64,000 nucleotides of DNA from CALAGB01 sp963789565 (GCA_963789565.1 CAWBKX010000002.1:1364001-1428000); one strand, 5' to 3'. Shown: positions 1 to 9,421, numbered from the stretch's first letter. Notes: a model not told the origin generated them from the sequence alone. Numbers and translations: made by a program.

Positions 1-1392
1 GACAAGAGCGGCAAGATTCTCGCGTACAAACTAACGGTGGTTCAGGATCTGGGCGGATATCCTAAAGGCACGTTCTTGCCAGCTACCACCGGCAGCATGG
101 CCGTTGGCTGCTACGACATCCCAGCCGTCGAATTGCACACGTCGGGCGTCTACACCAACACCATGGCCGTCGGTGCGTATCGCGGCGCGGGTCGTCCGGA
201 AGCCGCCTACTACATCGAGCGCGGAGTCGATCTGCTGGCCGACAAGGCGGGACTCGACCCCGCTGAAGTGCGCCGCATCAACTTCGTCTCGCCGGATAAG
301 TTCCCTTACGACACCGCCACCGGTGAGCGTTATGACACCGGCGAATACGCCAAGGCACTGACCAAAGCCCTCGACGTTGCCAAATACCAGGAAATGCGCC
401 AGTACCAGCAGGAACAGCGCCAGCAGGGCCGGTACCTCGGCATCGGCATGGCCTCCTACGTTGAGATCTGCGGCTTCGGGCCATGGGAGAGCTCGACAGT
501 ACGGGTCGAGCCCAGCGGCGACGTTTCAGTCTTCACCGGAATCTCGCCACACGGGCAGGGACAGGAGACGTCCTTCGCGCAAATCGTGGCGGACCGACTC
601 GGTGCCGACTTCGACCGCGTAGTCGTCTATCACGGCGACACCAACAACACGCCGCAGGGTCGCGGCACCATGGGGAGTCGTGGACTGGCGATTGGCGGCA
701 GTGCCGTCGTGATGTCAACCGATAAGCTGCGTGAAAAGGCCTGTCGCATAGCGGCACATCTCTTGGAAGCCTCCCCCGAGGACATCGAACTGGCCAATGG
801 CAAGTATCAGGTCAAGGGCGCGTCCGATCGGGCGGTCACGCTCGATCAGATCGCGGCCAATGCCTACAGCGGCCGCGTTCCGGCGGATTTGGATCCAGGG
901 CTCGAGACCACTGACTTCTTCCGGCCTGAGGACGAGACCTTCCCCTTCGGCACGCACATCGCCATGGTGGAGGTCATCCCGGATACGGGCGAAGTGAAAA
1001 TGCTGCGCTATATCTCGATCGACGACTGTGGCTTCATCGTCAGTCCCATGCTGGTCGACGGTCAGGTTCATGGCGGTCTTGCGCAGGGCATTGCCCAGGC
1101 GCTGTTGGAGGAGATCCACTACGACGATTCCGGCCAGATCTTGACCGGTACGCTGATGGACTACTCCATTCCCAAGGCCGATCGATTCGTGATGTTCGAG
1201 ACCGATCACACGGAGACGCGCACGCCGCTCAACCCGCTGGGAGCCAAGGGAATCGGCGAGGCGGCCACCATCGGGTCGACACCGGCTATGGCCAACGCCG
1301 TGATGGACGCGCTCAAGCCGTTCGGCGTGAAGCACTTGAACGTTCCGCTCACCTCACAGAAAGTCTGGAACGCGATACATAGCGCGAACTAG
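1..1392 (+). CDS. Form II CoxL-like molybdopterin-binding subunit (5' truncated)
   Basis: C-terminal 463 residues of a xanthine dehydrogenase/CO dehydrogenase family large subunit, which would bind the Mo-pterin cytosine dinucleotide cofactor and oxidise an unknown substrate with small FAD and Fe-S partner subunits. The frame is open from base 1, so the gene begins upstream of the window. The active-site loop AYRGAGR (bases 175-195) is the form II signature; true aerobic CO dehydrogenase (form I) carries AYxCSFR. The conserved glycine-rich stretches GQGQET and GAKGIGE are present. It is closely similar along its length to the C-terminal half of the gene at 2680-5001, so the pair arose by duplication. 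The substrate cannot be told from sequence. A strong terminator-like hairpin follows. Confidence 0.93.
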   Translation, partial: DKSGKILAYKLTVVQDLGGYPKGTFLPATTGSMAVGCYDIPAVELHTSGVYTNTMAVGAYRGAGRPEAAYYIERGVDLLADKAGLDPAEVRRINFVSPDKFPYDTATGERYDTGEYAKALTKALDVAKYQEMRQYQQEQRQQGRYLGIGMASYVEICGFGPWESSTVRVEPSGDVSVFTGISPHGQGQETSFAQIVADRLGADFDRVVVYHGDTNNTPQGRGTMGSRGLAIGGSAVVMSTDKLREKACRIAAHLLEASPEDIELANGKYQVKGASDRAVTLDQIAANAYSGRVPADLDPGLETTDFFRPEDETFPFGTHIAMVEVIPDTGEVKMLRYISIDDCGFIVSPMLVDGQVHGGLAQGIAQALLEEIHYDDSGQILTGTLMDYSIPKADRFVMFETDHTETRTPLNPLGAKGIGEAATIGSTPAMANAVMDALKPFGVKHLNVPLTSQKVWNAIHSAN

Positions 1393-1419
1393 TTCGCGCG
1401 ATATCTGAAGGCAACACAA

Positions 1420-1456
1420 AACACCGGGCGAGAGCAACTCCCGCCCGGTGTTTTCG
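1420..1456 (+). terminator. Rho-independent terminator-like hairpin
   Basis: Perfect 11-bp inverted repeat AACACCGGGCG / CGCCCGGTGTT with an 11-nt loop, then TTTTCGCG. It lies 28 nt after the stop codon of the first CoxL-like gene. Confidence 0.8.
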
Positions 1457-1724
1457 CGTTTCTGACGATCTGGTCGTCCGCCTATGGAGAATCAGTCAGC
1501 AACGACGGGGGCAGACCGGGAAAAAGTCGCTGCGGCCGGTACAATGGCTTTCGGCTCACGGGAACACAACTCCCGAACACTGCTGCCGCCGTGCTCAAGA
1601 GCGGGCATGGGAAGCGGACGTGCGAACATTGACTCGGCGAAAAACAGTTCTCCACCACCACGGTTCTCGCTAAACTACTCGACATCCGAAATGTGCATGA
1701 CGGCCAACCTGGCACCCCTATCCG
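1457..1724. other. Intergenic region, nothing recognised
   Basis: Non-coding stretch between the terminator of the first CoxL-like gene and the convergent nitroreductase gene. I see no convincing ORF, repeat or RNA. The short reading frames here lack start signals and do not resemble known proteins. Confidence 0.5.
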
Positions 1725-2378
1725 TTACCACTCCTCCCAATGCACGATCGAGTCGAGTGGCGCTCGCGGAGCCGGTTTAAAGTCGGTTCCCTTGGTGTAG
1801 GCCAGCGGGATCAGTGCGGCCTGGGTAACCGTTTCGTACGGGATTCCCAAGACCTCAGCCGCTTCCTTCTCGTGCGGCAAATGCAGCGTGGTCCAAACTG
1901 AGCCGAGTCCACGAGCGCGTGCCGCCAGCATGAAACTCCATCCCGCCTGGATGATCGATCCCCAGGATGCTGCCTGCGCGTATCCTGGACGTCCATCTGT
2001 TCTCCCGGAGAAGCACGGGATGATGTGCACCGGCACCTCGTGTAAATGATCGGCCAAATACTGCGATGACGATGCCACTCGGCTCTGCACTTTGCTTCGG
2101 TCGACGTCCTGCGATTGCACCCGCCCAGCAAAGCCCGAGCTCTCGCGATAAGCCATCCAGCCCTTTCGATAGAGGTCGGCAATCGCCTTACGCTTCTCCG
2201 CATCGGTCACGACCACGAAGTGCCAACTCTGGCTGTTCGAGGCCGTCGGTGCCTGCTGCGCGATTGCTAGGCACTCCTCGATGACACCGCGTTCGACTGG
2301 GCGAGTCAGATTGAGTCTCTTGCGTACGGAACGTGTGGTGGTCAGTAACTCGTCGGGATTGAGTGGTAGCAAATCCAA
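1725..2378 (-). CDS. Nitroreductase family protein
   Basis: 217-residue FMN-dependent nitroreductase-fold protein. The N-terminal RSVRKR and the TASNSQSWHFVVV stretch match the FMN phosphate and isoalloxazine binding region of the family, and the C-terminal GLGSVWTTLHLP stretch is also typical. The start is TTG, chosen because a near-perfect Shine-Dalgarno AAGGAGA lies 6 nt upstream. The gene is convergent with the first CoxL-like gene and divergent from the second, so it interrupts the paralogue pair. The family reduces nitro groups, quinones, enones or halogenated aromatics; the substrate is not predictable here. Confidence 0.88.
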   Translation of the reverse strand: MDLLPLNPDELLTTTRSVRKRLNLTRPVERGVIEECLAIAQQAPTASNSQSWHFVVVTDAEKRKAIADLYRKGWMAYRESSGFAGRVQSQDVDRSKVQSRVASSSQYLADHLHEVPVHIIPCFSGRTDGRPGYAQAASWGSIIQAGWSFMLAARARGLGSVWTTLHLPHEKEAAEVLGIPYETVTQAALIPLAYTKGTDFKPAPRAPLDSIVHWEEW

Positions 2379-2679
2379 GAGTCATCTCCTTCATTCAGCG
2401 GTCGCTCGTCTGATCAATCTACGCGCACCCTACACCGCTTGTCCAACGCCGTGCCTGCCCTCGCTGGCATGGCTGGTGCAGCATTGGGCCGCGACGGCCT
2501 AACACGACTCGACGAAAACGGATGACGCCACACTCATTACTTGTTCGTCTGCGCACGATCGAGCTTCATGGAAGTCGACGAAACGCGAGGTTCGACCTAG
2601 AATGAGAATCGGCCATCCGTAGCAGCACATCGATACGCGGCAGCGATGCGTGACGCCGCGCAACGCGAAGGGAATGCGC
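2379..2679. other. Divergent intergenic/promoter region
   Basis: About 300 bases between the divergently transcribed nitroreductase and the second CoxL-like gene. It must carry both promoters and the two ribosome-binding sites (AAGGAGA for the minus-strand gene, GAAGGGA for the plus-strand gene). No other structure was recognised. Confidence 0.5.
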
Positions 2680-5001
2680 ATGGTTCTCAGTAGGATGATG
2701 GGCGCTCGCGTCCGTCGCAAGGAAGATCCCCGATTGATCACCGGCACCGCCACCTACGTGGATGATGTTCATCTCCCTGGAACACTCCATCTGGCGTTCG
2801 TGCGAAGTCAGCATCCTCACGCCAAACTCACCAACGTCGACACATCCGACGCCTTGCAGGTGCCTGGCGTGGTGGCGGTCTACACCGCCGAGGATCTCAG
2901 GAACTTACTGAGCCCGTCCGATGCATCCGCGGGTGAGGGCGAAGTACCCGATCGAGATGCAGACAGTGGCGAGGTTCCGGAACGCTTTCATTTGGCTTCA
3001 GACCGCGTGCGCCACGTGGGCGAGGCGATTGTCGCCGTGGTTGCGGTAACCGACTACGCCGCTCGCGATGGCGCCGATGCCGTGCGGGTCGACTATGAAT
3101 CACTGCCTGCGGTGGCTGATCCCTTGAAAGCCATGGAGGATGGCGCTCCGCAGCTCTATTCGCAGTACGAGAAAAACGTCTGCTTCAATCTGGATCACTC
3201 GCAGGGAGATGTGGACGCGGCGCTAAAAAGCGCCGACGTGGTGGTTAAGAAACGCTTGATCAACCATCGCGTTGCCGGCGTTCCGATGGAGCCGCGCGGC
3301 GTACTCGCCACGCCTGACGCCATGATGAACGGCCTCACCTTCTGGACGTCGACGCAGGCACCTCACTGGAATCGCAACGACGTCGCCAGCTCCATGGGTT
3401 TTTCACAATCGCAGGTCCGCACCATCGCTCCACAGGTCGGTGGTGGCTTCGGCGTGAAGATCGGCTCCTACCCCGAGGACTACATCGTCTCGGCCGTCGC
3501 CTACAAGCTCGGCAAACCAGTCAAATGGATCGAGACACGCAGCGAGAACTTCGTTGCGACACATCAAGGCCGAGCACAGGTCGCCGATATCGAGATCGGT
3601 GCCGACAAGAGCGGCAAAATCCTCGCCTATCGCTTCACGGTCATCCAGGATCAGGGCTCGTATCCCAAGGACACGTCCCTCTCCGCTCTGACCCTTACCA
3701 TGGCGGCAGGCTGCTACGACATACCGTCCGTCGATCTACACACCATTGGCGTTTTGACCAACACCATGGATATCGGAGCGTATCGCGGCGCCGGTCGACC
3801 AGAAGCTGCCTTCTACATCGAGCGAACGGTCGATTTGCTCGCCAATGCTGCCGGCCTCGATCCCGCCGAAGTCCGCCGCATCAACTTCACCTCACCAGAC
3901 AAATTCCCGTTCACCACCGCGACTGGCGAGCGCTACGACACCGGCGACTACGAAAAGGCACTCAATCGCGCGCTCGAGGTTGCCGGCTATCAGGACCTGC
4001 GCAAAGAGCAGGAGGAGGCGCGCAAGCAAGGTCGCTACCTCGGCGTTGGCCTGGCTTCATATGTCGAAATCTGCGGCTTTGGCCCGTGGGAGAGCTCGAC
4101 CATTCGTGTCGAGCCCAGCGGCGCCGTAACGGTCTTCAGCGGCATCATGCCGCAGGGTCAGGGACAGGAGACGACCTTCGCGCAGATCATCGCCGATCGC
4201 CTGGGCGTGCCGTTCGATCAGATCACGGTGCAGTTCGGCGATACCGCCACCACGCCGCAAGGCAATGGCACCATGGGAAGCCGAGGACTGGCCGTGGGCG
4301 GCGGCGCGGTGATGCTTTCGGTCGACAAGATCCAGGACAAGGCCAAGCGCATCGCAGCCAACGTCCTGGAGGTCTCTCCAGACGACATCGAGTTCGCCGA
4401 CGGGCAATTCCAGGTGAAAGGTACGCCCGATCAAGGCATGGATCTCGCCGCGATTGCCAACGTGGCCTACAACGAGATTGGCAAGCTCCCCGCCGACGTC
4501 GATCCCGGACTGGAAACGACCGACTTCTTCCGACCGGAGGACGAGACCTTCCCGTTTGGCACGCACATCGCCGTCGTCGAGGTCATGCCGGAAACGGGTG
4601 AAGTCAAGATCCTGCGATTTGTCTCGATCGACGACTGCGGCTACATCGTCAGTCCAATGTTGGTCGAGGGCCAGGTACATGGCGGGCTGGCGCAAGGCAT
4701 CGCCCAGGCGCTCCTCGAAGAGGTGCGCTACGACGACAATGGCCAGGTGCTGACCGGCACCTTGATGGACTACGCCATCCCCAAGGCGGACCGCTTCCCG
4801 ATGTTCGAGACGGGTCACACCGAGACCAAGACGCCGCTCAATCCGTTGGGCGCCAAAGGGATCGGCGAGGCCGCGACTATCGGGTCAACGCCGGCCATGG
4901 CCAACGCCGTCAATGACGCGCTCAAGGCCTTCGGAGTCGAGCATCTCGACATGCCGTTCCGCCCGGAGAGGGTCTGGGCAGCGATCCACCAGAACGACTG
5001 A
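2680..5001 (+). CDS. Form II CoxL-like xanthine dehydrogenase family molybdopterin-binding subunit
   Basis: Full-length large subunit (about 773 residues, normal for the family). The N-terminal aldehyde oxidase/xanthine dehydrogenase a/b hammerhead domain starts with RRKEDPRLITG; the Mo-cofactor domains follow. The active-site loop AYRGAGR is at 3778-3798 (about residue 367), which marks form II rather than true CO dehydrogenase; GQGQET and GAKGIGEA are intact. I chose ATG 2680 because GAAGGGA lies 6 nt upstream; GTG 2650 and ATG 2674 are alternatives. No medium (FAD) or small (2Fe-2S) subunit gene lies next to it in the window, so its partners may be shared with the upstream paralogue or lie outside. 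Substrate unknown. Confidence 0.94.
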   Translation: MVLSRMMGARVRRKEDPRLITGTATYVDDVHLPGTLHLAFVRSQHPHAKLTNVDTSDALQVPGVVAVYTAEDLRNLLSPSDASAGEGEVPDRDADSGEVPERFHLASDRVRHVGEAIVAVVAVTDYAARDGADAVRVDYESLPAVADPLKAMEDGAPQLYSQYEKNVCFNLDHSQGDVDAALKSADVVVKKRLINHRVAGVPMEPRGVLATPDAMMNGLTFWTSTQAPHWNRNDVASSMGFSQSQVRTIAPQVGGGFGVKIGSYPEDYIVSAVAYKLGKPVKWIETRSENFVATHQGRAQVADIEIGADKSGKILAYRFTVIQDQGSYPKDTSLSALTLTMAAGCYDIPSVDLHTIGVLTNTMDIGAYRGAGRPEAAFYIERTVDLLANAAGLDPAEVRRINFTSPDKFPFTTATGERYDTGDYEKALNRALEVAGYQDLRKEQEEARKQGRYLGVGLASYVEICGFGPWESSTIRVEPSGAVTVFSGIMPQGQGQETTFAQIIADRLGVPFDQITVQFGDTATTPQGNGTMGSRGLAVGGGAVMLSVDKIQDKAKRIAANVLEVSPDDIEFADGQFQVKGTPDQGMDLAAIANVAYNEIGKLPADVDPGLETTDFFRPEDETFPFGTHIAVVEVMPETGEVKILRFVSIDDCGYIVSPMLVEGQVHGGLAQGIAQALLEEVRYDDNGQVLTGTLMDYAIPKADRFPMFETGHTETKTPLNPLGAKGIGEAATIGSTPAMANAVNDALKAFGVEHLDMPFRPERVWAAIHQND

Positions 5002-5030
5002 GATCAGCTCGATTTTCGGTAAGAATCGCC

Positions 5031-5060
5031 AGAGGCGGGAGGATGACTCCCGCCTCTCTG
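5031..5060 (+). terminator. Terminator-like hairpin after CoxL-like gene
   Basis: Perfect 10-bp inverted repeat AGAGGCGGGA / TCCCGCCTCT with a 7-nt loop, 30 nt after the stop; the following CTGCGTGTTTT is moderately T-rich. Confidence 0.7.
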
Positions 5061-5197
5061 CGTGTTTTGGCGCGGCCCACGCTCGAAAAGGTGGTGCTAT
5101 GATGCCGCCAGAGACGAATTGGACCACTCAATCGAGTGACGCTCCTCGCTCCCGCACCCACAAGGTACTCGGGAGAGAGTACGTGAGAGGAACAACC

Positions 5198-6601
5198 ATG
5201 CCCAACGATCAGATAAAGGAGATCGACCAGCACATTCTGGGAACGATCTGGACCTCCGACGAGGCCATGAAGAATTTGACGTTCCTGTGTGATGATCTCG
5301 GCCATCGTTTCGCGGGAAGCGACCGAGAACACAAGGCTGGCGAGTACCTCAAAGCCAAAATGGAAGAGTATGGGCTCCAGAACGTCCGCATCGAAGAGTT
5401 TCCGATGGCGAGCTGGACGCGTGGCAGCTGCAAGGTTTGGCTCACCTCACCACTCGAGCGGGAGTTCTCGGCCATCGCCATGCCCTATTGCCCCAGCGCC
5501 GAGATCGAAGCGGATGTCATCGACGTGGGTGAAGGCGAGCTGCCCGATTTCGAGCGTCTGGCCGACAAGATCTCCGGCAAGATCGTGCTGACCGACGCCG
5601 AGACGAACAGCCCGGGGCAGCGCAAGAGCCACCGCAATGACAAATTCGCCTGGGCCATCGAACGCGGCGCGCTGGCCTGTGTCTACATCAACCAGAATCC
5701 GGGCATGCTCCACATCACCGGCAGTATCACCGGACGTGTCCCAGGCGGCTCATCAGCCGCGGAGCGCGAAGCGGCTATTCCCGGCATCGGCATCAGTTAT
5801 GAAGGCGGCATGACCATCCGTCGGCTGGCCTCTCGCGGTCCGCTGAAGATGAAGATCTCCGCTCAGAACGAGACCTACGATTCGAAGTCGTTCAACGTCG
5901 TGGGGGAGGTCGTCGGAAGCGAGCATCCGGAGGAGATCGTCCTCTTCGGAGGGCACTACGACGGTCACGACATCGCTCAGGGCGCCGGTGACGACGGTGC
6001 CGGGACGATCACCGGGCTCGAAGCCGCGCGAGCGCTAGCCGGACTCAAAGGGAAGCTGAAGCGCACCACGCGTGTGATCTGCTTCGGTTCCGAAGAGGTC
6101 GGACTGCTCGGCGCCTGGCATCACGCCAACAGCAATAAGGGCGAGAACTTCCGCTTCGTCATGAACCTGGATGGCGCGGGACGTGGCTCGGGCGGCATGG
6201 AGCAGGTGACAGTCTCGTCCCTGCCGGAGATGGCCGACTATTTCCGCGGATTGAATGGCGATCTGACCTACAAGTTCGACGTGCGAGATGAGTTGAACTC
6301 CCACTCAGACCATTTCCCGTTCGCCGTTCGAGGTATCCCCAACGGAACGCTCAATGCCAAGGACTCGACGGCCGGGATGATCGGTCGTGGTTGGGGCCAC
6401 ACCGAGGCCGACACGCTCGACAAGATCTCACTACGCGGCCTGCAGATGTCAGCCATTCTGGTCGCACGCCTGGCAGCGCGTATGGCGCAGGACGACAGCT
6501 TCCCGGGTCGCAAGCGGTCGGTCGACGAGGTTCGCCAGCAACTCGACGATGCCGGCATTCTGGAGCGCCAGCAGCAGTCAGGCCGCTTCCCGCCGAAGTA
6601 G
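5198..6601 (+). CDS. M28 family metallopeptidase
   Basis: 467-residue zinc aminopeptidase-type protein with an internal PA domain. Metal-binding residues of the M28 family are visible: GGHYDGH (about residue 250), GAGDDGAG (about 264), CFGSEEVGLLG (about 295), NLDGAG (about 321) and HSDHFPF (about 369). No signal peptide is seen, so it probably acts on peptides in the cytoplasm. The open frame extends upstream to 4913, but ATG 5198 is preceded by GAGAGG at 7 nt and by a small hairpin GTACTC/GAGTAC; the upstream part overlaps the CoxL-like gene and a terminator, so it is not coding. The gene stands alone between two hairpins. Confidence 0.92.
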   Translation: MPNDQIKEIDQHILGTIWTSDEAMKNLTFLCDDLGHRFAGSDREHKAGEYLKAKMEEYGLQNVRIEEFPMASWTRGSCKVWLTSPLEREFSAIAMPYCPSAEIEADVIDVGEGELPDFERLADKISGKIVLTDAETNSPGQRKSHRNDKFAWAIERGALACVYINQNPGMLHITGSITGRVPGGSSAAEREAAIPGIGISYEGGMTIRRLASRGPLKMKISAQNETYDSKSFNVVGEVVGSEHPEEIVLFGGHYDGHDIAQGAGDDGAGTITGLEAARALAGLKGKLKRTTRVICFGSEEVGLLGAWHHANSNKGENFRFVMNLDGAGRGSGGMEQVTVSSLPEMADYFRGLNGDLTYKFDVRDELNSHSDHFPFAVRGIPNGTLNAKDSTAGMIGRGWGHTEADTLDKISLRGLQMSAILVARLAARMAQDDSFPGRKRSVDEVRQQLDDAGILERQQQSGRFPPK

Positions 6602-6628
6602 GCTGAACCGAACGAGCTGCCTCGTCAA

Positions 6629-6650
6629 CGGGCGTCCGTATGGACGCCCG
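6629..6650 (+). terminator. Terminator-like hairpin after M28 peptidase
   Basis: Perfect 9-bp stem CGGGCGTCC / GGACGCCCG with a 4-nt loop, followed by TTCCCTCT, 27 nt after the stop codon of the M28 gene. Confidence 0.6.
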
Positions 6651-6665
6651 TTCCCTCTCCAGTCT

Positions 6666-6866
6666 GTACGGGCGACGTCGCGTTTCGCAACGCGCCAATC
6701 GGCCTCGTCCGCACCCCGCTCGTAGGGGCGAAGCTTGCCTTCGCCCTCGTGAAGAGGAATGCCAACGAGTAAGATGTCCGACCCTCGGCATATTGCGCGA
6801 AGCATGCGTCGCCCGTACTGGCGATGCGCGCTCCGCACCTTGGGCGACGTCAAGTTTCGCCCCTGC
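6666..6866. repeat. Cluster of short imperfect inverted/direct repeats
   Basis: Within a 466-base non-coding gap (6602-7067) several related short motifs recur. GGGCGACGTC-xx-GTTTCGC occurs at 6670-6688 and 6842-6860, differing at two bases. The palindromic unit at 6722-6746 (GTAGGGGCGAAGCTTGCC then TTCGCCC) resembles the reverse complement of 6842-6866. GTACGGGCGACG at 6666 recurs inverted near 6808-6819. Such REP-like units are non-coding and probably form hairpins. I see no gene in the gap. Confidence 0.55.
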
Positions 6867-7067
6867 AGAACCCCGGAAGATCTCCGGCTTATCATCAAGA
6901 GGTCATCGTCCAGCGGGAGTGGGCGACGCGCGGAACCTGATCGCGGGTCACGTCCGTACCACGTGGCACTCACGCAGCATCGTCGGAACATGAGGCCCGC
7001 ACCGCGACGGTCTACGGTACACTGACTTCGGGGATTCTTCGCGACCAGACGTAAGGCACAAAACACC

Positions 7068-8090
7068 TTGACTCGCCATGTCGAACGACCAATGCTGGCC
7101 ATCACGTTGGGCGATCCGGCCGGGATCGGACCTGAAATCGTGCTCAAGACGTTGGCCCATGAGGAGATCTACGAGTGTTGCCGACCGCTTGTGATCGGCG
7201 ATCGACGCATCCTCGAGCGAGCGGCAACGTGGGTTGGGCAACGCGCGGGCAAACGCGATATTGAATTCGACGTTATCGAAGATCCGGGCCAGGGCCACTA
7301 CAATACCGGCCGTATCACCTTGCTCGATCTGCACAACGCCGATCCTTCCGATTGTCCACCGGGAGAAGTGAGCTCCGCTGCGGGACGAGCGGCGGTCGAA
7401 TACGTCGTTCGCGCATGTGATCTCGCCCTGGAAGGGTCGATCGACGCCATGGTGACGGCGCCACTGAACAAAGCGGCCATGAACCGTGCCGGGTTCAGCT
7501 TTGCCGGACACACCGAGCTGTTGGCCGAACGAACAAACACGTCCAACGTCAAGATGCTGCTGATCGGCCCGAAATTGCGCGTGATTCACGTCAGCACGCA
7601 CGTCTCGCTGCAGGAGGCGATTCGTCGCGTGACGACCGCGCGAGTCGGCGAAGCCATTGACCTGGCGCACGACTCCTGTCGCGCTCTCGGGATCGAGCAT
7701 CCACGCATCGCCATTGCCGGGTTGAATCCGCATGCGGGCGAGGGTGGGCTCTTCGGTGATGAAGAAGAGCGGGAGGTTGTCCCAGCGATCGAATCAGCGC
7801 GCGAGCGTGGTCTGAACGTCTCCGATCCGCAGCCGCCCGATACCGTCTTTCTGCGAGCGGTGAATGGCGCATACGACGTGGTGGTGGCCATGTATCACGA
7901 TCAGGGACACATCCCGATGAAGCTGCTGGCCTTTGACAGCGGCGTCAACGTCAGTATTGGGCTGCCGATCATCCGTACGTCGGTCGACCACGGCACCGCC
8001 TTCGACATCGCCGGCACTGGCAAAGCGCGTGACGAGAGCCTGATCGCCGCGATCGACGTGGCCGTGCAGATGGTACGGGCGCGCGCATAG
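7068..8090 (+). CDS. PdxA-family 4-phospho-hydroxy-acid dehydrogenase (PdxA2-type, C4 acid catabolism)
   Basis: 340 residues. The N-terminal GDPAGIGPE signature and the three metal-binding histidines of the PdxA family are visible: GHTELLAER, STHVSLQEA and MYHDQGHIP. The family oxidises 4-phosphohydroxy-L-threonine in vitamin B6 synthesis or, as PdxA2, the 4-phosphates of D-threonate/D-erythronate with decarboxylation to dihydroxyacetone phosphate. The DUF1537 kinase in the same cluster favours the catabolic role; I infer this and do not see it directly. The start may be TTG 7068 (weak AAGG upstream) or ATG 7092. A LarA homologue follows after 30 nt in the same direction. Confidence 0.9.
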   Translation: MTRHVERPMLAITLGDPAGIGPEIVLKTLAHEEIYECCRPLVIGDRRILERAATWVGQRAGKRDIEFDVIEDPGQGHYNTGRITLLDLHNADPSDCPPGEVSSAAGRAAVEYVVRACDLALEGSIDAMVTAPLNKAAMNRAGFSFAGHTELLAERTNTSNVKMLLIGPKLRVIHVSTHVSLQEAIRRVTTARVGEAIDLAHDSCRALGIEHPRIAIAGLNPHAGEGGLFGDEEEREVVPAIESARERGLNVSDPQPPDTVFLRAVNGAYDVVVAMYHDQGHIPMKLLAFDSGVNVSIGLPIIRTSVDHGTAFDIAGTGKARDESLIAAIDVAVQMVRARA

Positions 8091-8120
8091 TCCCGAGTCT
8101 TCGCGTCCGTTAGTGGGGAG

Positions 8121-9416
8121 ATGGAATACGTGGCGACCACCGAAGAGACCATCGAGATCGCTCTGCCGTATGGCGGCGACACGCTGCCGCTACGCGTGCC
8201 GGAGCGGAACCTCTTCGCGGTGCTGCGTCCGAATCCCATCGAACACGCCGCGAACGCTCAAATCGAGATCCGCCGCGCGCTCAACCGTCCCATCGGGATG
8301 GCGCGACTCTCCGAGGCGGCGCGCGGATCCTCACGCGTCGTCATCGCGGCGGACGACCTGACGCGCCAGACTCCTGTGCACCTCATCATTCCCATGCTGC
8401 TCGAAGAGCTTCACGGTGCCGGTGTGAGTGACGACCAGGTGACCGTCGTGGTCGCGCTCGGCACCCATCGACCTATGACGGAGGAAGAGATCAACACGCG
8501 CTTCGGCGTCGAACTGACGGCTCGCGTGCGCGTCATCAACAATCCCTGGCAAGACCGCTCACGGCTCATCAATCTGGGACCAACCTCTAACGGAACGCCG
8601 ATCTGGCTCAATCGGGAAGCGTACGAGGCGGACTTCGTGATCGGCGTCGGCAGCATCGTGCCGCATCATATTCCGGGCTATTCCGGTGGCGCGAAGATCA
8701 TTCAGCCAGGCATCTCCGGACCAGAGACGACCGGCCACACGCACTTCTTGAGCACGCGCACACGCCGCTCGTACCTTGGTCTACTCGAGAACCCACTCCG
8801 CGACGAAATTGAGATGATCGGCGACATGGTCGGGCTAAAGACGATCTTCAACACGGTTCTCGACACGGAGGGGCGTCTGGTGCGTGCCTTCTTCGGCGAT
8901 TCCCGTGCGGCGTTCCGTGCTGGGGCCGCGCTGGCACGTGAGGTCTACGGTGCGCCATTGGCGGGCCAGGCAGACATCGTCATTGCCGGATCGCATCCAT
9001 GCGACATCGAGTTCTGGCAGGCTCACAAGTCCCTCTATCCCGCAGACATCGCGGTCAAAGAGGGCGGAACCATGATCGTCGTGACGCCGTGCCCGGAGGG
9101 GGTGGCGGTCACCCATCAGGAGATGCTCAACATCACTCCGCTCGACTCGACTACGATTGAGGCCATGATCGACCGGGGACGGATCGAGGACGTCGTTTCG
9201 GGCGGTCTGGCGCTTGCCTGGGCCAAGATGCGTGAGCGCGCCAGAATCAGCCTGGTCAGCGATGGCATCAACGCGGGCGACAGTGGTGCTCTCGGCTTCA
9301 CCAAGCATTCCAGCGTGGAGGACGCGCTGGCCGAGGCGCTCAAACGGCATGGTTCGGACGCACGCGTCACCGTCATGACGCACGCGCCCGAGATGCTCCC
9401 GATCTTGCAGAGTTGA
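8121..9416 (+). CDS. LarA family nickel-pincer racemase/epimerase (DUF2088)
   Basis: 431-residue member of the lactate racemase superfamily, which uses a nickel-pincer nucleotide to racemise or epimerise 2-hydroxy acids. Residues matching the catalytic and cofactor-anchoring set of LarA are seen: GTHRPMTEEE (His about 116), PHHIPGYSGGAKIIQPG (about residues 180-197, with the lysine that binds the cofactor), GHTHF (His about 206) and GSHPCDIEFWQAHK (about 290). Its place between a PdxA2-type dehydrogenase and a DUF1537 kinase suggests a C4 aldonate as substrate rather than lactate. No larB, larC or larE cofactor genes are in the window. GGGGAG touches ATG 8121; GTG 8130 (9 nt spacing) is an alternative start. 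Confidence 0.9.
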   Translation: MEYVATTEETIEIALPYGGDTLPLRVPERNLFAVLRPNPIEHAANAQIEIRRALNRPIGMARLSEAARGSSRVVIAADDLTRQTPVHLIIPMLLEELHGAGVSDDQVTVVVALGTHRPMTEEEINTRFGVELTARVRVINNPWQDRSRLINLGPTSNGTPIWLNREAYEADFVIGVGSIVPHHIPGYSGGAKIIQPGISGPETTGHTHFLSTRTRRSYLGLLENPLRDEIEMIGDMVGLKTIFNTVLDTEGRLVRAFFGDSRAAFRAGAALAREVYGAPLAGQADIVIAGSHPCDIEFWQAHKSLYPADIAVKEGGTMIVVTPCPEGVAVTHQEMLNITPLDSTTIEAMIDRGRIEDVVSGGLALAWAKMRERARISLVSDGINAGDSGALGFTKHSSVEDALAEALKRHGSDARVTVMTHAPEMLPILQS

Positions 9417-9421
9417 CGGGG

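Noticed and set aside
715..1335. 206-codon open frame antisense to the first CoxL-like gene, with a similar 253-codon frame antisense to the second (4057-4818).
   Set aside because: Both mirror the codon bias of the same paralogous sense genes; no start signals and no resemblance to known proteins.
2650..5001. The second CoxL-like gene as a true aerobic CO dehydrogenase.
   Set aside because: The active-site loop is AYRGAGR, not the AYxCSFR of form I enzymes with the Cu-S-Mo centre.
4913..5197. N-terminal extension of the M28 peptidase frame.
   Set aside because: It overlaps the end of the CoxL-like gene and the terminator hairpin; ATG 5198 has a good ribosome-binding site and fits family length.
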